Shown: positions 41,202 to 50,038, numbered from the stretch's first letter. The stretch is DNA of 64,000 nucleotides from 3-1-20CM-4-69-9 sp963833655 (GCA_963833655.1 CAWHYL010000004.1:372001-436000), one strand, 5' to 3'. Notes: generated from the letters alone by a model not told the origin. A program made the numbers and translations.

Positions 41202-41400
41202 TCACTTCGCCGCGCCGGGCACGAATTCGCGCACCTCTTGAGAGCAGCGGCAGGCGACCGCGATCTTCCTCGCCCACTTGAGCCTCCGTGGACGGCCCGT
41301 CCGTGACCGTCCCGTCGGGGGCCACTACTGTCACGTCTCTATAGGAGTGCAGACCACCGCCGAACACCCATGCTCCGGCGCGCCTGGCTTCTTCTACCAC
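41202..41400 (-). pseudogene. YCII-related protein remnant
   Basis: The N-terminal part reads VEEARRAGAWVFGGGLHSYR and VAPDGTVTDGPSTEA; after a frame change the other frame gives KWARKIAVACRCSQEVREF and a TGA at 41202. Both are hallmarks of YCII-domain proteins, but the middle (about 40 residues) and the start are missing. Confidence 0.6.
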
Positions 41401-41417
41401 TACGTCGCGGTCGCGGA

Positions 41418-41627
41418 CTACGGCAAGCGCTCTCGGTGGTACCGCTCCTCGTCCTCCTCACGCCACTTCTCCTCGTAGCTCTCGGCCTCGGCAACCTCCT
41501 CGTCCGTCAGCCCTTCCGCCTCTCTGCCCATGGGATGCTCGCCGGCTTGCGTTCTGCGGCGGCTCGCCACGAAGGCGACGACGACCAACGGCACTGCGAT
41601 CAGTGCCAGGATGAGCCACGGGAGCAC
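41418..41627 (-). CDS. Small membrane protein with acidic tail
   Basis: 69 residues: one N-terminal membrane helix (LPWLILALIAVPLVVVAFVA), RRRTQAG, then an acidic coiled segment (LTDEEVAEAESYEEKWREED). Function unknown. Confidence 0.7.
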   Translation of the reverse strand: MLPWLILALIAVPLVVVAFVASRRRTQAGEHPMGREAEGLTDEEVAEAESYEEKWREEDEERYHRERLP

Positions 41628-41679
41628 GAGTCCAGCTTACGCTGCGCCGCGCCGTCGTGGTCGCCTACGATCGAGGACC

Positions 41680-41919
41680 GTGCGGCGCAGAAAGAAATGG
41701 AACGACCTGACGCCGCGCACGCGTCGTCTGATCGTCGTCGCCGGCATCGTCGAGGGCGTGCTCAAGATCGCCGCGCTGATCGACCTCGCGCGACGGCCGT
41801 CGAAACAGATTCGCGGCTCGAAAGCGGTGTGGGCGAGTGCTGTGACGTTGATCAACGCGCTTGGTGCCGTGCCGATCGCCTACTTCGCCTGGGGTCGGCG
41901 CAGGGCGGGACACTCGTAA
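41680..41919 (+). CDS. Small membrane protein (PLDc_N-like)
   Basis: 79 residues from GTG. Two helices: RLIVVAGIVEGVLKIAALID and AVWASAVTLINALGAVPIAY. The layout LIDLARRPxxQIRGSKxVWAxAVxLIN..GxxxYFxWGRRR is that of the phospholipase-D N-terminal-like small membrane family. A bidirectional terminator follows. Confidence 0.8.
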   Translation: MRRRKKWNDLTPRTRRLIVVAGIVEGVLKIAALIDLARRPSKQIRGSKAVWASAVTLINALGAVPIAYFAWGRRRAGHS

Positions 41920-41936
41920 CGCGAGGCGCCTCACAG

Positions 41937-41964
41937 GAGAAGACCCGCCGAGGCGGGCCTTCTC
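41937..41964. terminator. Bidirectional terminator
   Basis: GAGAAG-a-CCCGCC / GGCGGG-c-CTTCTC hairpin between convergent genes ending at 41919 (+) and 41986 (-). Confidence 0.8.
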
Positions 41965-41985
41965 GATCGACACGCCGTCGGCGTG

Positions 41986-42324
41986 TTACTTGATCGTGAG
42001 CTTGAGGTGGTTGTCGTCGGGTGCCTGCTTGACCATCGTGATCGTGTAGACGCCCTTTGTCTTCAGCGTCAGCCGTGCGCCCATGGCGTCTTTCTTGGTG
42101 CCGCCGGGGCCCTTGACGATCAGCGCTGCCTCGTCGAGGTTGACGAGCGTGACGGGGCCGGTGCGAACGACCGTCTTGACGTACTTCCGATTGCCGGCGC
42201 CGCCGCCGGTGTAGAACCAGTGGCAGCCGGGGTCTTTCATCGCGACGATGAGCGTCGCCGGTGCTGCGCCGGCGGGTCCGGCGAGCATCAGGGCGGCGAT
42301 TCCAGTCAGGATGAGTGTGCGCAT
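41986..42324 (-). CDS. Small secreted protein
   Basis: 112 residues from the ATG at 42324 behind GGAGG. Signal peptide RTLILTGIAALMLAGPAGAA. Mature part VAMKDPGCHWFYTGGGAGNR, KYVKTVVRTGPVTLVNLDEA and TKGVYTITMVKQAPDDNHLK: a small beta-sandwich. Function unknown. Confidence 0.8.
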   Translation of the reverse strand: MRTLILTGIAALMLAGPAGAAPATLIVAMKDPGCHWFYTGGGAGNRKYVKTVVRTGPVTLVNLDEAALIVKGPGGTKKDAMGARLTLKTKGVYTITMVKQAPDDNHLKLTIK

Positions 42325-42484
42325 AGCTGTGACCTCCAAAGAGATGGCGTGTCGATTGCACTGATCAGACACGCCGAGCCCCCGGATTTCGTCCGTGACG
42401 GCGCCGATCCGTCGTCCGGGTGGACTACGGATTGGTCGACAGCGTTAACCCACGCTTCATGTGTCACGCGCTAGCGTCTGACCG

Positions 42485-43402
42485 ATGATCGAGGCGCGAG
42501 GCCTCACCAAGGACTACGGCTCCAAGCGGGCCGTCGACGACCTCACCTTCACCGTCAAGCCCGGCGCTGTCACCGGCTTCCTCGGGCCCAACGGGTCGGG
42601 CAAGTCGACGACGATGCGGCTCGTGCTCGGGCTCGACCGCGCGACCGCCGGCGACGTGACGGTCAACGGCAAGCACTACCGCGACCACGCGGCGCCGCTG
42701 CACGAGGTCGGCGCGCTGCTCGAGGCGCGCTCCGTGCACACCGGCCGCTCCGCCTACAACCATCTCCTTGCGCTCGCGCAGACGCACGGCATCTCGCGGA
42801 AACGCGTCGACGTGCTCGTCGACCTTGTCGGCCTCCACGACGTCGCGCGCAAGCGCGCAGGACAATTCTCACTCGGGATGAGCCAGCGGCTCGGCATCGC
42901 CGCCGCGTTGCTCGGCGATCCGGCGACGCTGCTGCTCGACGAGCCCGTCAACGGTCTCGACCCGGAGGGCATTCACTGGATCCGCAACCTGCTCCGCTCG
43001 CTCGCAGCAGAGGGACGCACGGTCTTCGTTTCGTCGCACCTGATGAGCGAGATGGCGCTCACCGCCGATCACGTCATCGTCATCGGACGCGGCAGGCTGA
43101 TCGCCGACACGAGCGTCGACGACTTCGTCCGCATGGCGTCGGGGGGTGCGGTCCGCGTCCGCTCACCGCAAGCAACCGCCCTCGTCGAGCTCATCGGCGG
43201 CAACGGCGTCGTCGTCGCGACGCCCGAGCCCGGGACGCTCGAGATCCGTGGCATGACGTCGGAGGACATCGGCGAGACGGCTGCGGCGAACGGCATCGTC
43301 CTGCACGAGCTGACCCGCGTGCAGGCGTCGCTCGAGGACGCCTTCATGGAGCTGACGCGGGGCGACGTCGAGTACAAGACCGGCGAGGAGATCGCAGCGT
43401 GA
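42485..43402 (+). CDS. ABC transporter ATP-binding protein
   Basis: 305 residues with an ATG start. Walker A GFLGPNGSGKSTTMRL, signature FSLGMSQRLGIAAALLG, Walker B TLLLDEPVNGLDPEG, H-loop SSHLMSEM. The C-terminal 85 residues are regulatory, as in DrrA-like exporters. The permease gene starts within its stop (GTGA). Confidence 0.95.
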   Translation: MIEARGLTKDYGSKRAVDDLTFTVKPGAVTGFLGPNGSGKSTTMRLVLGLDRATAGDVTVNGKHYRDHAAPLHEVGALLEARSVHTGRSAYNHLLALAQTHGISRKRVDVLVDLVGLHDVARKRAGQFSLGMSQRLGIAAALLGDPATLLLDEPVNGLDPEGIHWIRNLLRSLAAEGRTVFVSSHLMSEMALTADHVIVIGRGRLIADTSVDDFVRMASGGAVRVRSPQATALVELIGGNGVVVATPEPGTLEIRGMTSEDIGETAAANGIVLHELTRVQASLEDAFMELTRGDVEYKTGEEIAA

Positions 43403-44235
43403 GCACCGCCGCTCCGGCCGTCGCAGTCTCGCCGCTCGCCGAGCACGGACGCGTGACCCAGCTGCACGTGGCGTCGTCGGAATGGACGAAGCTGCAGTCG
43501 CTCCGCTCGACGCGCCGGTCGCTGTTCGTGGCAGTCGTCCTGACCATCGGCTTCCCGTGCCTTTTCGCGTCGATCCTCTCCTCACGCTGGGGCCACCTGA
43601 GCGGAGGTGAGCGCGCCGATCACGCGCGCCATCCGCTCGAGGTGGCAATCGCCGGCGTCAACGTCTCGCAGCTCGCGATCGCCGTGCTCGGCGTGCTCGT
43701 CATCACCGGCGAGTACTCGACCGGGATGATCCGCTCGAGCTTCCTCGCGGTCCCGAGACGCCTGCCGGTGCTGTGGGCGAAGACCGCCGTCTACGCGCTT
43801 GTCGTCGCCGCGCTGATGGTGCCGTCCGTCCTCGTCGGCTACTTCGCGAGCCAGGCGATTCTCGACCGCCACCACATCCTGCAGGTTCCGTTCTCGCAGC
43901 ACGGCGTCGCGCGGGCCGTGCTCGGCGCGGCGTTCTATCTCGTGCTCGTCGGCGTCTTCGCGCTCGCGATCGGCGCGATCGTGCGAAACACGGCGGGCGG
44001 GATCGCGACCTTCGCGGCCATCTTCTTCGTCATCCCGCCGCTCATGAACATCCTGCCGTCGAGTTGGAACAACGCGATCAGCCAGTATTTGCCGAGCAAC
44101 GCCGGTCGCTCGGTGTTCGCGCTCACGCACGACGCACACTCCCTGCAGCCGCTTCCCGGGATCCTGCTCTTCGCGGGCTACTGCGCAGCGGCGCTCGCGA
44201 TCGCCGCCGTGCTGCTCGTCCGACGCGACACGTAA
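43399..44235 (+). CDS. ABC-2 type permease
   Basis: 278 residues with a GTG start overlapping the ATPase stop. Six membrane segments, e.g. LFVAVVLTIGFPCLFASILS, YALVVAALMVPSVLVGYFAS and LFAGYCAAALAIAAVLLV. The EYSTGMIRSSFLAVPRR motif is the coupling region common in ABC-2 permeases. It forms an exporter with the preceding ATPase; substrate unknown. Confidence 0.9.
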   Translation: MSTAAPAVAVSPLAEHGRVTQLHVASSEWTKLQSLRSTRRSLFVAVVLTIGFPCLFASILSSRWGHLSGGERADHARHPLEVAIAGVNVSQLAIAVLGVLVITGEYSTGMIRSSFLAVPRRLPVLWAKTAVYALVVAALMVPSVLVGYFASQAILDRHHILQVPFSQHGVARAVLGAAFYLVLVGVFALAIGAIVRNTAGGIATFAAIFFVIPPLMNILPSSWNNAISQYLPSNAGRSVFALTHDAHSLQPLPGILLFAGYCAAALAIAAVLLVRRDT

Positions 44236-44410
44236 GGCAGCTCGGGTCGCAGGTTCAGACCGCGGCGGGCCTCCCGCACGGCGCGCCCGGCAAGCTGGGG
44301 CTCTGCCGAGGCGTGACCGGTGAGCGGTAGAGCGTTTGGGCGCGAATCTTCGACGAATCTGAACGATTCGTTGGCCCACGCTGAACGCACGCGCCGGTAG
44401 ACCTCGGTGC

Positions 44411-44710
44411 ATGAACACGAGCTCCGAACAGACGAAGAGGCGGCTGCTGGCGGCTGTCTTCGCGCTCGTCGCTCTCCTTGCGATCGCGGGCGCGATCGCT
44501 CGCGCTCGTCCCGCGACGCCGTCGGCGCAATCGGCGCCCGCAGTCGCCGTGGTGAAGCTGCCCGGCGGAGGCCAGCGAGTCGTCCAGCTGCAGCCCGCGC
44601 ATGCGACGACGCAGAGCTCGCCCGGCGGCGCGACGCAAGTCGTGCAGGCGGTCGGGCCGAACGGCTCGCCCGTCCTGATCTCTCAGCCGGCGGCCGGCGG
44701 CGACCGATGA
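44411..44710 (+). CDS. Small membrane-anchored protein ahead of ApbE
   Basis: 99 residues: membrane helix LLAAVFALVALLAIAGAIAR, then an exported Pro/Gln/Gly-rich tail (VVKLPGGGQRVVQLQPAHAT). No FMN_bind domain is visible. Its TGA overlaps the ATG of the ApbE gene (ATGA). Confidence 0.7.
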   Translation: MNTSSEQTKRRLLAAVFALVALLAIAGAIARARPATPSAQSAPAVAVVKLPGGGQRVVQLQPAHATTQSSPGGATQVVQAVGPNGSPVLISQPAAGGDR

Positions 44711-45663
44711 CGGTCCGGCTCGAGCGCGAGGACTTCCGCGCGATGGGCACGTCGTGCGCCGTCGCCGTCTACGCGGATGCGTCCGAACGTCCTGACGCAC
44801 GTCGGGCTCTTGCGGCCGCTCGGATGGAAGTCGCGGACTGCGAGCGCGTCTTGACCCGTTTCGACGCCCGCAGCGACCTGTCGGAACTCAACCGCAATGC
44901 CGGCGCGTGGGTGCAGGTCGACGAGCGTTTGCTCGCGGCTCTTCGCGCAGCCGTGCGTGCGCGACGCATGACGTGCGGCCGTTTCGATCCGACGATCCTC
45001 GCGCCTCTGATCGCCGCGGGGTACGACCGCACCTTCGCCGAGCTCCGGCCGCGCCCGGCACGTGCTCTCCCCGGTTGGCGTGCCGGAGCGGCTGTGCACC
45101 TGGACGAGGACGCCGGCCGCGCGCGCGTCGACGCCGGTGCCGCCGTCGACCTCGGCGGCATCGGCAAGGGCTTCTCGGCCGAGCGCGCCCTCGTCGCGAT
45201 GCGGATGGCATGGCCCGGACTGCGCGGTGGCCTCGTCGACCTCGGCGGCGACATGGCGTTTTTCGGCGCACCCCCGGACGGCCCGTCGTGGCGCGTCGCG
45301 GTCTCCGATCCGCGCGCCCCCGGTGAGACCCTCGCGACGCTGAGGATCCGGGACGCCGGCGTCGCCACCTCGGGCCGCGACCGGCGAACGTTCGGCATCG
45401 ACGGCGAGCTTCATCATCTGATCGATCCCGCGACGGGCGCGCCGGCGGTCCAAGGTCCGCTTGCAGTCACGGTGGTCGCGGCCGATGCGACCGAGGCGGA
45501 GTCCCATTCCACCGCCCTCGGCATCAGCACGCTCGCGGAAGCGAGGGCGCACGTCGAACGCCATCCCGCGGTCTCCGCGCTCTACGTGCAGCATGACGGC
45601 GCTCCTGTCCAGCTCGGCGCGTTGCCTGTCGCTCCCCGGATTCGGCTCGAGCGCGCCGCGTGA
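44707..45663 (+). CDS. apbE: FAD:protein FMN transferase (ApbE family)
   Basis: 318 residues. DFRAMGTSCAVAVYA at the start, CERVLTRFDARSDLSELNRN, GRFDPTILAPLIAAGYDRTF, AAVDLGGIGKGFSAERAL, VDLGGDMAFFGAPPDG and HHLIDPATGAPA give the family's Mg/FAD-binding motifs. It transfers FMN to a Thr of an exported flavoprotein. There is no lipoprotein signal and no obvious DgaT/S-type target in the neighbouring proteins. Confidence 0.92.
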   Translation: MTVRLEREDFRAMGTSCAVAVYADASERPDARRALAAARMEVADCERVLTRFDARSDLSELNRNAGAWVQVDERLLAALRAAVRARRMTCGRFDPTILAPLIAAGYDRTFAELRPRPARALPGWRAGAAVHLDEDAGRARVDAGAAVDLGGIGKGFSAERALVAMRMAWPGLRGGLVDLGGDMAFFGAPPDGPSWRVAVSDPRAPGETLATLRIRDAGVATSGRDRRTFGIDGELHHLIDPATGAPAVQGPLAVTVVAADATEAESHSTALGISTLAEARAHVERHPAVSALYVQHDGAPVQLGALPVAPRIRLERAA

Positions 45664-46232
45664 TGCTTGCCGCGCACCTTCCGCTGGCCTGGATCGTCGC
45701 TCGGGCGGCGGGACTCGTCGCCCTCGCGCTCCTGACCTTTTCCACCTGGCTCGGGCTCGCGATGAGCACGCGGATCCTCGGCGTGCGGCGGCAGAAGTCG
45801 CTGCTGGGATGGCACCGGACGCTCGTCTGGACGGGGCTGTCGATGCTGGTGCTGCACGCCGGCGCGCTGCTCTTGGATCCGACGCTCCACTTCGGCCTGC
45901 CTGCCGTCGTCGTCCCGTTCGCAGCGGCATGGCATCCAGGCGCGGTCGCCATGGGTGTCATCGCGGGCTGGCTGTCGCTGATGCTCGCGCTCTCGTTTCC
46001 CCTGCGGCGCCGGCTCGGCCAGGGTACGTGGCGGCTCCTGCACTACGCGAGCTTCGGTGCCTTCGGGCTCGCTCTGTTCCACGCGGTCTCGGCGGGAACC
46101 GACCTGGTCGGCATGCGGGGGCAGGTCGTCGCGGTCGTCGCGCTGGCGCCCGTCCTCTGGCTCGGTTTCCTCCGCATCCTCGAGCCGGGCCGCCGGTCAC
46201 ACGCCACCAGAACGATCGCGCCTCAAGCCTGA
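45663..46232 (+). CDS. Ferric reductase-like transmembrane protein
   Basis: 189 residues from the ATG at 45663, which overlaps the ApbE stop. Six helices. The His pairs GWHRTLVWTGLSMLVLHAGA and LLHYASFGAFGLALFH are positioned as b-type heme ligands of the ferric-reductase-like domain. With ApbE and the small membrane protein it likely forms a membrane electron-transfer module. Confidence 0.85.
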   Translation: MLAAHLPLAWIVARAAGLVALALLTFSTWLGLAMSTRILGVRRQKSLLGWHRTLVWTGLSMLVLHAGALLLDPTLHFGLPAVVVPFAAAWHPGAVAMGVIAGWLSLMLALSFPLRRRLGQGTWRLLHYASFGAFGLALFHAVSAGTDLVGMRGQVVAVVALAPVLWLGFLRILEPGRRSHATRTIAPQA

Positions 46233-46301
46233 ACGGGGGTCCAGCAGTGACCCAGACCACGGTGGGTTCCAAAGCCGCGGGATCACGATCACGATGCGCG
46301 G

Positions 46302-46535
46302 ATGGATGACGCCCAGCGCCGACCGTCGCCGACGCGCGAGCAGCTCCGTCTCGTGCTCTTCCCGAACCTCGCACCCGAGGACGGCCGGCGGCGCATCGAC
46401 ACCGCGTTTGCGCGCGCCGAGGATGAGGAGCGCGCGCAGCGGGTCGAGCGCCTGGCCGCCGACCCGGACCTCGACGAGGAGCTCTTGCGCACGATCCGGC
46501 GCCTCTCGAGCGACGAGCTCGACGAGCTCATCTAG
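46302..46535 (+). CDS. Small charged helical protein
   Basis: 77 residues: TREQLRLVLFPNLAPEDGRR, RIDTAFARAEDEERAQRVER, LLRTIRRLSSDELDELI. Strongly acidic and helical, no known domain. Confidence 0.65.
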   Translation: MDDAQRRPSPTREQLRLVLFPNLAPEDGRRRIDTAFARAEDEERAQRVERLAADPDLDEELLRTIRRLSSDELDELI

Positions 46536-46554
46536 TCGACGCCGTCGACGCCGT

Positions 46555-46725
46555 CTAGTTCAGCGAGACCTCCTGCTCCAGCTCGATCGCCGCGATGAAC
46601 AGCGTCGCGGCCCATTCGGGCTCGTGCGTCAATGCATCTTGCAGCGCAGCGAATGCGTCCTCGCGCCGGACGAAGATATCCACCGCCAGGCGCTCACCGA
46701 GCTCCGCGAGGGCGTACGCCTCCAT
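46555..46725 (-). CDS. Small conserved protein, intact paralogue of the 15036 pseudogene
   Basis: 56 residues: EAYALAELGERLAVDIFVRR, EDAFAALQDALTHEPEWAAT, LFIAAIELEQEVSLN. Same architecture as the broken copy on the island. Unknown function. Confidence 0.75.
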   Translation of the reverse strand: MEAYALAELGERLAVDIFVRREDAFAALQDALTHEPEWAATLFIAAIELEQEVSLN

Positions 46726-46778
46726 GCGGTGACACTAGAACGATCGGGTTGCCGCTCGACCCGGCGGTTGGTCTAGTC

Positions 46779-47318
46779 TCACCGCCCCGGGCGGCGGGAC
46801 GCGTAGCGTCTCCGCTCGGCGGCAAGCTGCAGATCGGTCCGAAGCCGTGCGCTGGCGAGCGCAAACGCCGCAACGACGACGCGTGCCACCATCGTCGCGG
46901 CGACGCCGACGAGGAGTGCCACCGCCTTCACAACATCCGCGAATGAGCGCGCGGCCCTCGGCGTCACTCGCGCCGTGGCCGCAGCGGCCGTTGTCACCAC
47001 GTGGGAGCCCGATTTCGCAAGCGTGCGCGAGTGGTTGCGCGCCGACGCCGCTCTCGGCTCGGCGTGCTGTGCAGCCACGACGAGCTCGCGAGCAGCCGGG
47101 ACGACGACGTCGACCGCCTCGACCGGGATGTTGCGGCGGCGTCCACGCGTCCGCACGACGAGCGCCTGCGCGGTCTGGAGGTCTGGGGCTGCAACGACCG
47201 CCTCGACGATCCCGTTCAACGGGCCGCTGACGCGAAAACCCTCGCAGTGCGCGAGCCAGTAGCGCGCGGCCGGGCTCGAAGCGTCGAAGCGTCGTGCGGT
47301 CTGCAGCTCCATCGGCAT
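46779..47318 (-). CDS. PRC-barrel-like membrane protein
   Basis: 179 residues from the ATG at 47318. The N-terminal barrel-like domain (YWLAHCEGFRVSGPLNGIVE, LVVRTRGRRRNIPVEAVDVV) has the layout of PRC-barrels; the C-terminal half has a membrane segment (VKAVALLVGVAATMVARVVV). Confidence 0.7.
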   Translation of the reverse strand: MPMELQTARRFDASSPAARYWLAHCEGFRVSGPLNGIVEAVVAAPDLQTAQALVVRTRGRRRNIPVEAVDVVVPAARELVVAAQHAEPRAASARNHSRTLAKSGSHVVTTAAAATARVTPRAARSFADVVKAVALLVGVAATMVARVVVAAFALASARLRTDLQLAAERRRYASRRPGR

Positions 47319-47358
47319 GCCACCCCCCAAGATTCGTGGCCCCCAAGGATTCTGCCAG

Positions 47359-47778
47359 CTACGCGCGTTCGAGCACGACGACCGGAATCTCGCGCGTCGT
47401 GCGCTGCTGATACGCGTCGTAGTCCGGCCACTGTTGCGCGGCAAGTCGCCACAGACGCTCGCGCTCCTCGCCTGCCGCCGTCCGCGCACGCGCGTCGAAC
47501 ACTTCGTCCTTCACCTGGACCTCGACGTTCGGATCCTTGGCGAGGTTCCCGTACCAGCCGGGGTGCTCTGGCGCACCGCCCTTCGACGCGACGACGACGT
47601 AGTCGTCGCCGTCCTGCTCGTAGATGAGCGGTGTCGTCGTCGGATTGCCGGTCTTCCGCCCTTTCGTCGTGAGCAGCAGCGTCTTCGCGCCGCGCCGCCA
47701 GATGTGGCCGACCTCGCCGCCCGTCTCCTGGTAGCGGCGAGTGTGCGCATCGCCGAACAAGGTCTCGCCCTCGCTCAC
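47359..47778 (-). CDS. Deazaflavin (F420)-dependent nitroreductase-family protein
   Basis: 139 residues: GGEVGHIWRRGAKTLLLTTK, GRKTGNPTTTPLIYEQDGDD, YVVVASKGGAPEHPGWYGNL, YQQRTTREIPVVVLERA: the DDN/Rv3547-like split-barrel family that binds F420. Its ATG overlaps the stop of the RpiB-like gene (ATGA), so the two are coupled. Confidence 0.93.
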   Translation of the reverse strand: MSEGETLFGDAHTRRYQETGGEVGHIWRRGAKTLLLTTKGRKTGNPTTTPLIYEQDGDDYVVVASKGGAPEHPGWYGNLAKDPNVEVQVKDEVFDARARTAAGEERERLWRLAAQQWPDYDAYQQRTTREIPVVVLERA

Positions 47779-48212
47779 GTCGTCTCCTCTCGCTCGAGTG
47801 CGCCGAGTCGCGCGATGTTGTCCGCCTCGTCGGCGTCAGGCTCGTCGACGCCGAGCCACGCAGCGACGATCTCGCGGGCCGTCGTCGGATCGGTTCGCTT
47901 GAGCGACATGACGAGGACGTTGGCGTCGTTCCACCTGCGTGCTCCCTCCGCGATCCAGGGCTCCCACGCGAGTGCCGCCCGGACGCCCCGGATCTTGTTC
48001 GCGGCCATGGACGTGCCCGTGCCCGTCCAGCAGAAAAGCATTCCCTGGTCCGCCTCGCCGGCGGCGACCGCGCGGGCCACCCGCGCGGCGAGGTCCGGCC
48101 ATTGCCCGCGCTCCAGCACCTCCACCTCGTGGCCCCGCGAGCGCAGCTCCTCGACCGCCGCGTCTGCGACCGCTCCCTCGTCGTCGGCTCCGAGGACGAT
48201 CCGCATCCGCAT
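47775..48212 (-). CDS. RpiB/LacA-type sugar-phosphate isomerase
   Basis: 145 residues from the ATG at 48212. RIVLGADDEGAVADAAVEEL, MLFCWTGTGTSMAANKIRGV RAAL and WNDANVLVMSL match the family (phosphate-binding GTGxSxxANK; the Cys of LFCWTG is near the usual catalytic Cys). The conserved early His of RpiB is absent (ADDEG instead of ADHAG), so the substrate may differ. Confidence 0.85.
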   Translation of the reverse strand: MRMRIVLGADDEGAVADAAVEELRSRGHEVEVLERGQWPDLAARVARAVAAGEADQGMLFCWTGTGTSMAANKIRGVRAALAWEPWIAEGARRWNDANVLVMSLKRTDPTTAREIVAAWLGVDEPDADEADNIARLGALEREETT

Positions 48213-48272
48213 AGCGTGGCATACTCGAAGCAGTGAACTGAACCGGGGGTGCGGCCCCCCAATACCGCACCC

Positions 48273-49679
48273 ATGGCTCACACAGCACTCGCCAGGTCGC
48301 CGCACGTCCGCCACGACGCGACCCTTGCCGTCTGGGCGCCGGTCGCCGTCGTCGGGCTCGTCACGGTCGTCGCCGCGATCGCCACGCTCGCGGGCGAGCG
48401 GCTCGGGTGGCGCGATGCCGTCGGCATCGCCCTGCTCGTCGGGGCGGCCACGCTGGCCGAGGCTTTTCCCGTCCCGATCGAAGGCGTGGCCGTCGGCTCG
48501 ACGTCATTGGCGACGGTCTTCCTCGTCGCCGCCGCGACGATCTACGGCTGGGCGGCGGCAGCCATTGCCGGCTTCATCGCGATGGGGGTGGTCGAGGCGG
48601 CGCGACGCCGCCCCTTCAGCCGCGCTGCGTTCAACTGCAGCGTCTACGCGATGGCCGGCGCAGCAGCCGGCGGTGTCGCCGACCGCTTCCAGGACGGCAC
48701 GCTGCTCGGCCTGTCGCTCGGCGCGATCGCCGCCGCCTGCACGTTCTACGCCGTCAACATCGCGCTGCTTGCTGCCGTCGTCACGCGGTCCCGCGGCGTC
48801 GGCTACGGGCCGACGCTGACGAACTACGTGCACCTCACGTTCGTTCCGTTCGCCGTCATGGCGTCGCTCGCGGTCATTCTCGTCGTGCTCTGGGACCGCT
48901 CGCCCTACGTCGCCGTCGTCCTCGTCGGCCCGTTGCTCGCGACGGCGCTCTACCAGCGCTGGATTCACGCGGCGCTGAACCGCTTGCGCGAGTTCGACCG
49001 GCTGAAGGACGAGTTCATCGCCATCGTCTCGCACGAGCTGCGCACACCGCTGACGTCGGTCTACGGGGCGGCGATGACGCTCGAGACGCACGACCTCGAC
49101 GACGAGCGCAAGCGAGCGCTGCTCGAGATCATCTCGACCGAGGCCGCGCGCCTGTCGCGGCTGCTCGACGACATCCTCTGGGTGAGCCGTCTCGACTCCG
49201 GCCGCGCGCAGCCGCACATCGCGCCCGTGTCGCCGCTGCCGCTGACCGAGGAGGTCCTCGACGCGACACGGACGCATCTGCCCGACGGGCTCTCCCTCGA
49301 GCTGCTGCACGACGCGCCGCTCCCCGCCGTCGCCGCCGACTCCGACAAGCTGCGACAGGTCCTCGTCAACCTCGTCGAGAACGCCGTCAAGTACTCGTGC
49401 GCGGGCCGGATCCAGCTCCGTCTCGCCAGCCACTACGGCAACGTCCGCTTCAGCGTGCGGGACGAAGGCCCGGGCATCCCCCTGAATCAGCAGGAGCGCA
49501 TCTTCGAGAAGTTCTACCGCCTCGATCCGCACATGACGAAAGGCGTGGGCGGGACCGGGCTCGGCCTCTATATCTGCCGGGAGCTGATCGAAGGGATGGA
49601 CGGCGACATCTGGGTCGAGTCGAGCCCCGGGCAAGGATCGACCTTCAGCTTCGAGCTGCCGGTCGCGCAGCCGTCGTGA
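48273..49679 (+). CDS. Membrane histidine kinase
   Basis: 468 residues from an ATG. About eight N-terminal membrane helices (residues 20-225, a MASE-like sensor), then the HisKA phospho-acceptor His in DEFIAIVSHELRTPLTSVYG, and the HATPase_c N, G1 and G2 boxes LRQVLVNLVENAVKYS, DEGPGIPLNQQ and GGTGLGLYICRELIEGMDG. No response regulator is adjacent. Confidence 0.93.
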   Translation: MAHTALARSPHVRHDATLAVWAPVAVVGLVTVVAAIATLAGERLGWRDAVGIALLVGAATLAEAFPVPIEGVAVGSTSLATVFLVAAATIYGWAAAAIAGFIAMGVVEAARRRPFSRAAFNCSVYAMAGAAAGGVADRFQDGTLLGLSLGAIAAACTFYAVNIALLAAVVTRSRGVGYGPTLTNYVHLTFVPFAVMASLAVILVVLWDRSPYVAVVLVGPLLATALYQRWIHAALNRLREFDRLKDEFIAIVSHELRTPLTSVYGAAMTLETHDLDDERKRALLEIISTEAARLSRLLDDILWVSRLDSGRAQPHIAPVSPLPLTEEVLDATRTHLPDGLSLELLHDAPLPAVAADSDKLRQVLVNLVENAVKYSCAGRIQLRLASHYGNVRFSVRDEGPGIPLNQQERIFEKFYRLDPHMTKGVGGTGLGLYICRELIEGMDGDIWVESSPGQGSTFSFELPVAQPS

Positions 49680-49765
49680 TCCCCCGCTGAGGGGTGCGCC
49701 GCCGGCGTTGCGATGCCGATCAAAAGGCGTCCCCCCGCAGGCCCTCGTCCTCAAGGAGAAACGAC

Positions 49766-49852
49766 ATGCGGCTTCCCTCGTGGCTGGTTCCGGTTGCCAT
49801 GCTCATGGCGGCGATCGGCGCCGGCTGGAAGTGGGAGAACTTCCCACACTGA
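49766..49852 (+). CDS. 28-residue membrane peptide
   Basis: ATG behind CAAGGAGAAACGAC: RLPSWLVPVAMLMAAIGAGW, KWENFPH. A single hydrophobic helix with an aromatic tail. Followed by a strong terminator, which with the clear ribosome binding site supports a real small gene. Confidence 0.55.
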   Translation: MRLPSWLVPVAMLMAAIGAGWKWENFPH

Positions 49853-49863
49853 ACGATCGAGAC

Positions 49864-49888
49864 GAACGCCCACTCGCCGTGGGCGTTC
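49864..49888 (+). terminator. Intrinsic terminator
   Basis: GAACGCCCAC-TCGCC-GTGGGCGTTC, 11 bp after the 28-residue peptide gene. Confidence 0.8.
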
Positions 49889-50038
49889 ACCCTTTCGAGC
49901 GATGCTCAGCGGCACGGCCGGGCGCGACACTCGAACGATGAAGCACCCGTATGCCGAGACCGTTCGCGCCGGCTGGACGTGGGACGAGTCGTAGCCGCGT
50001 TTTAGCGGCCGCGGGCCGGAAACCGTCTCCGGACGGGC

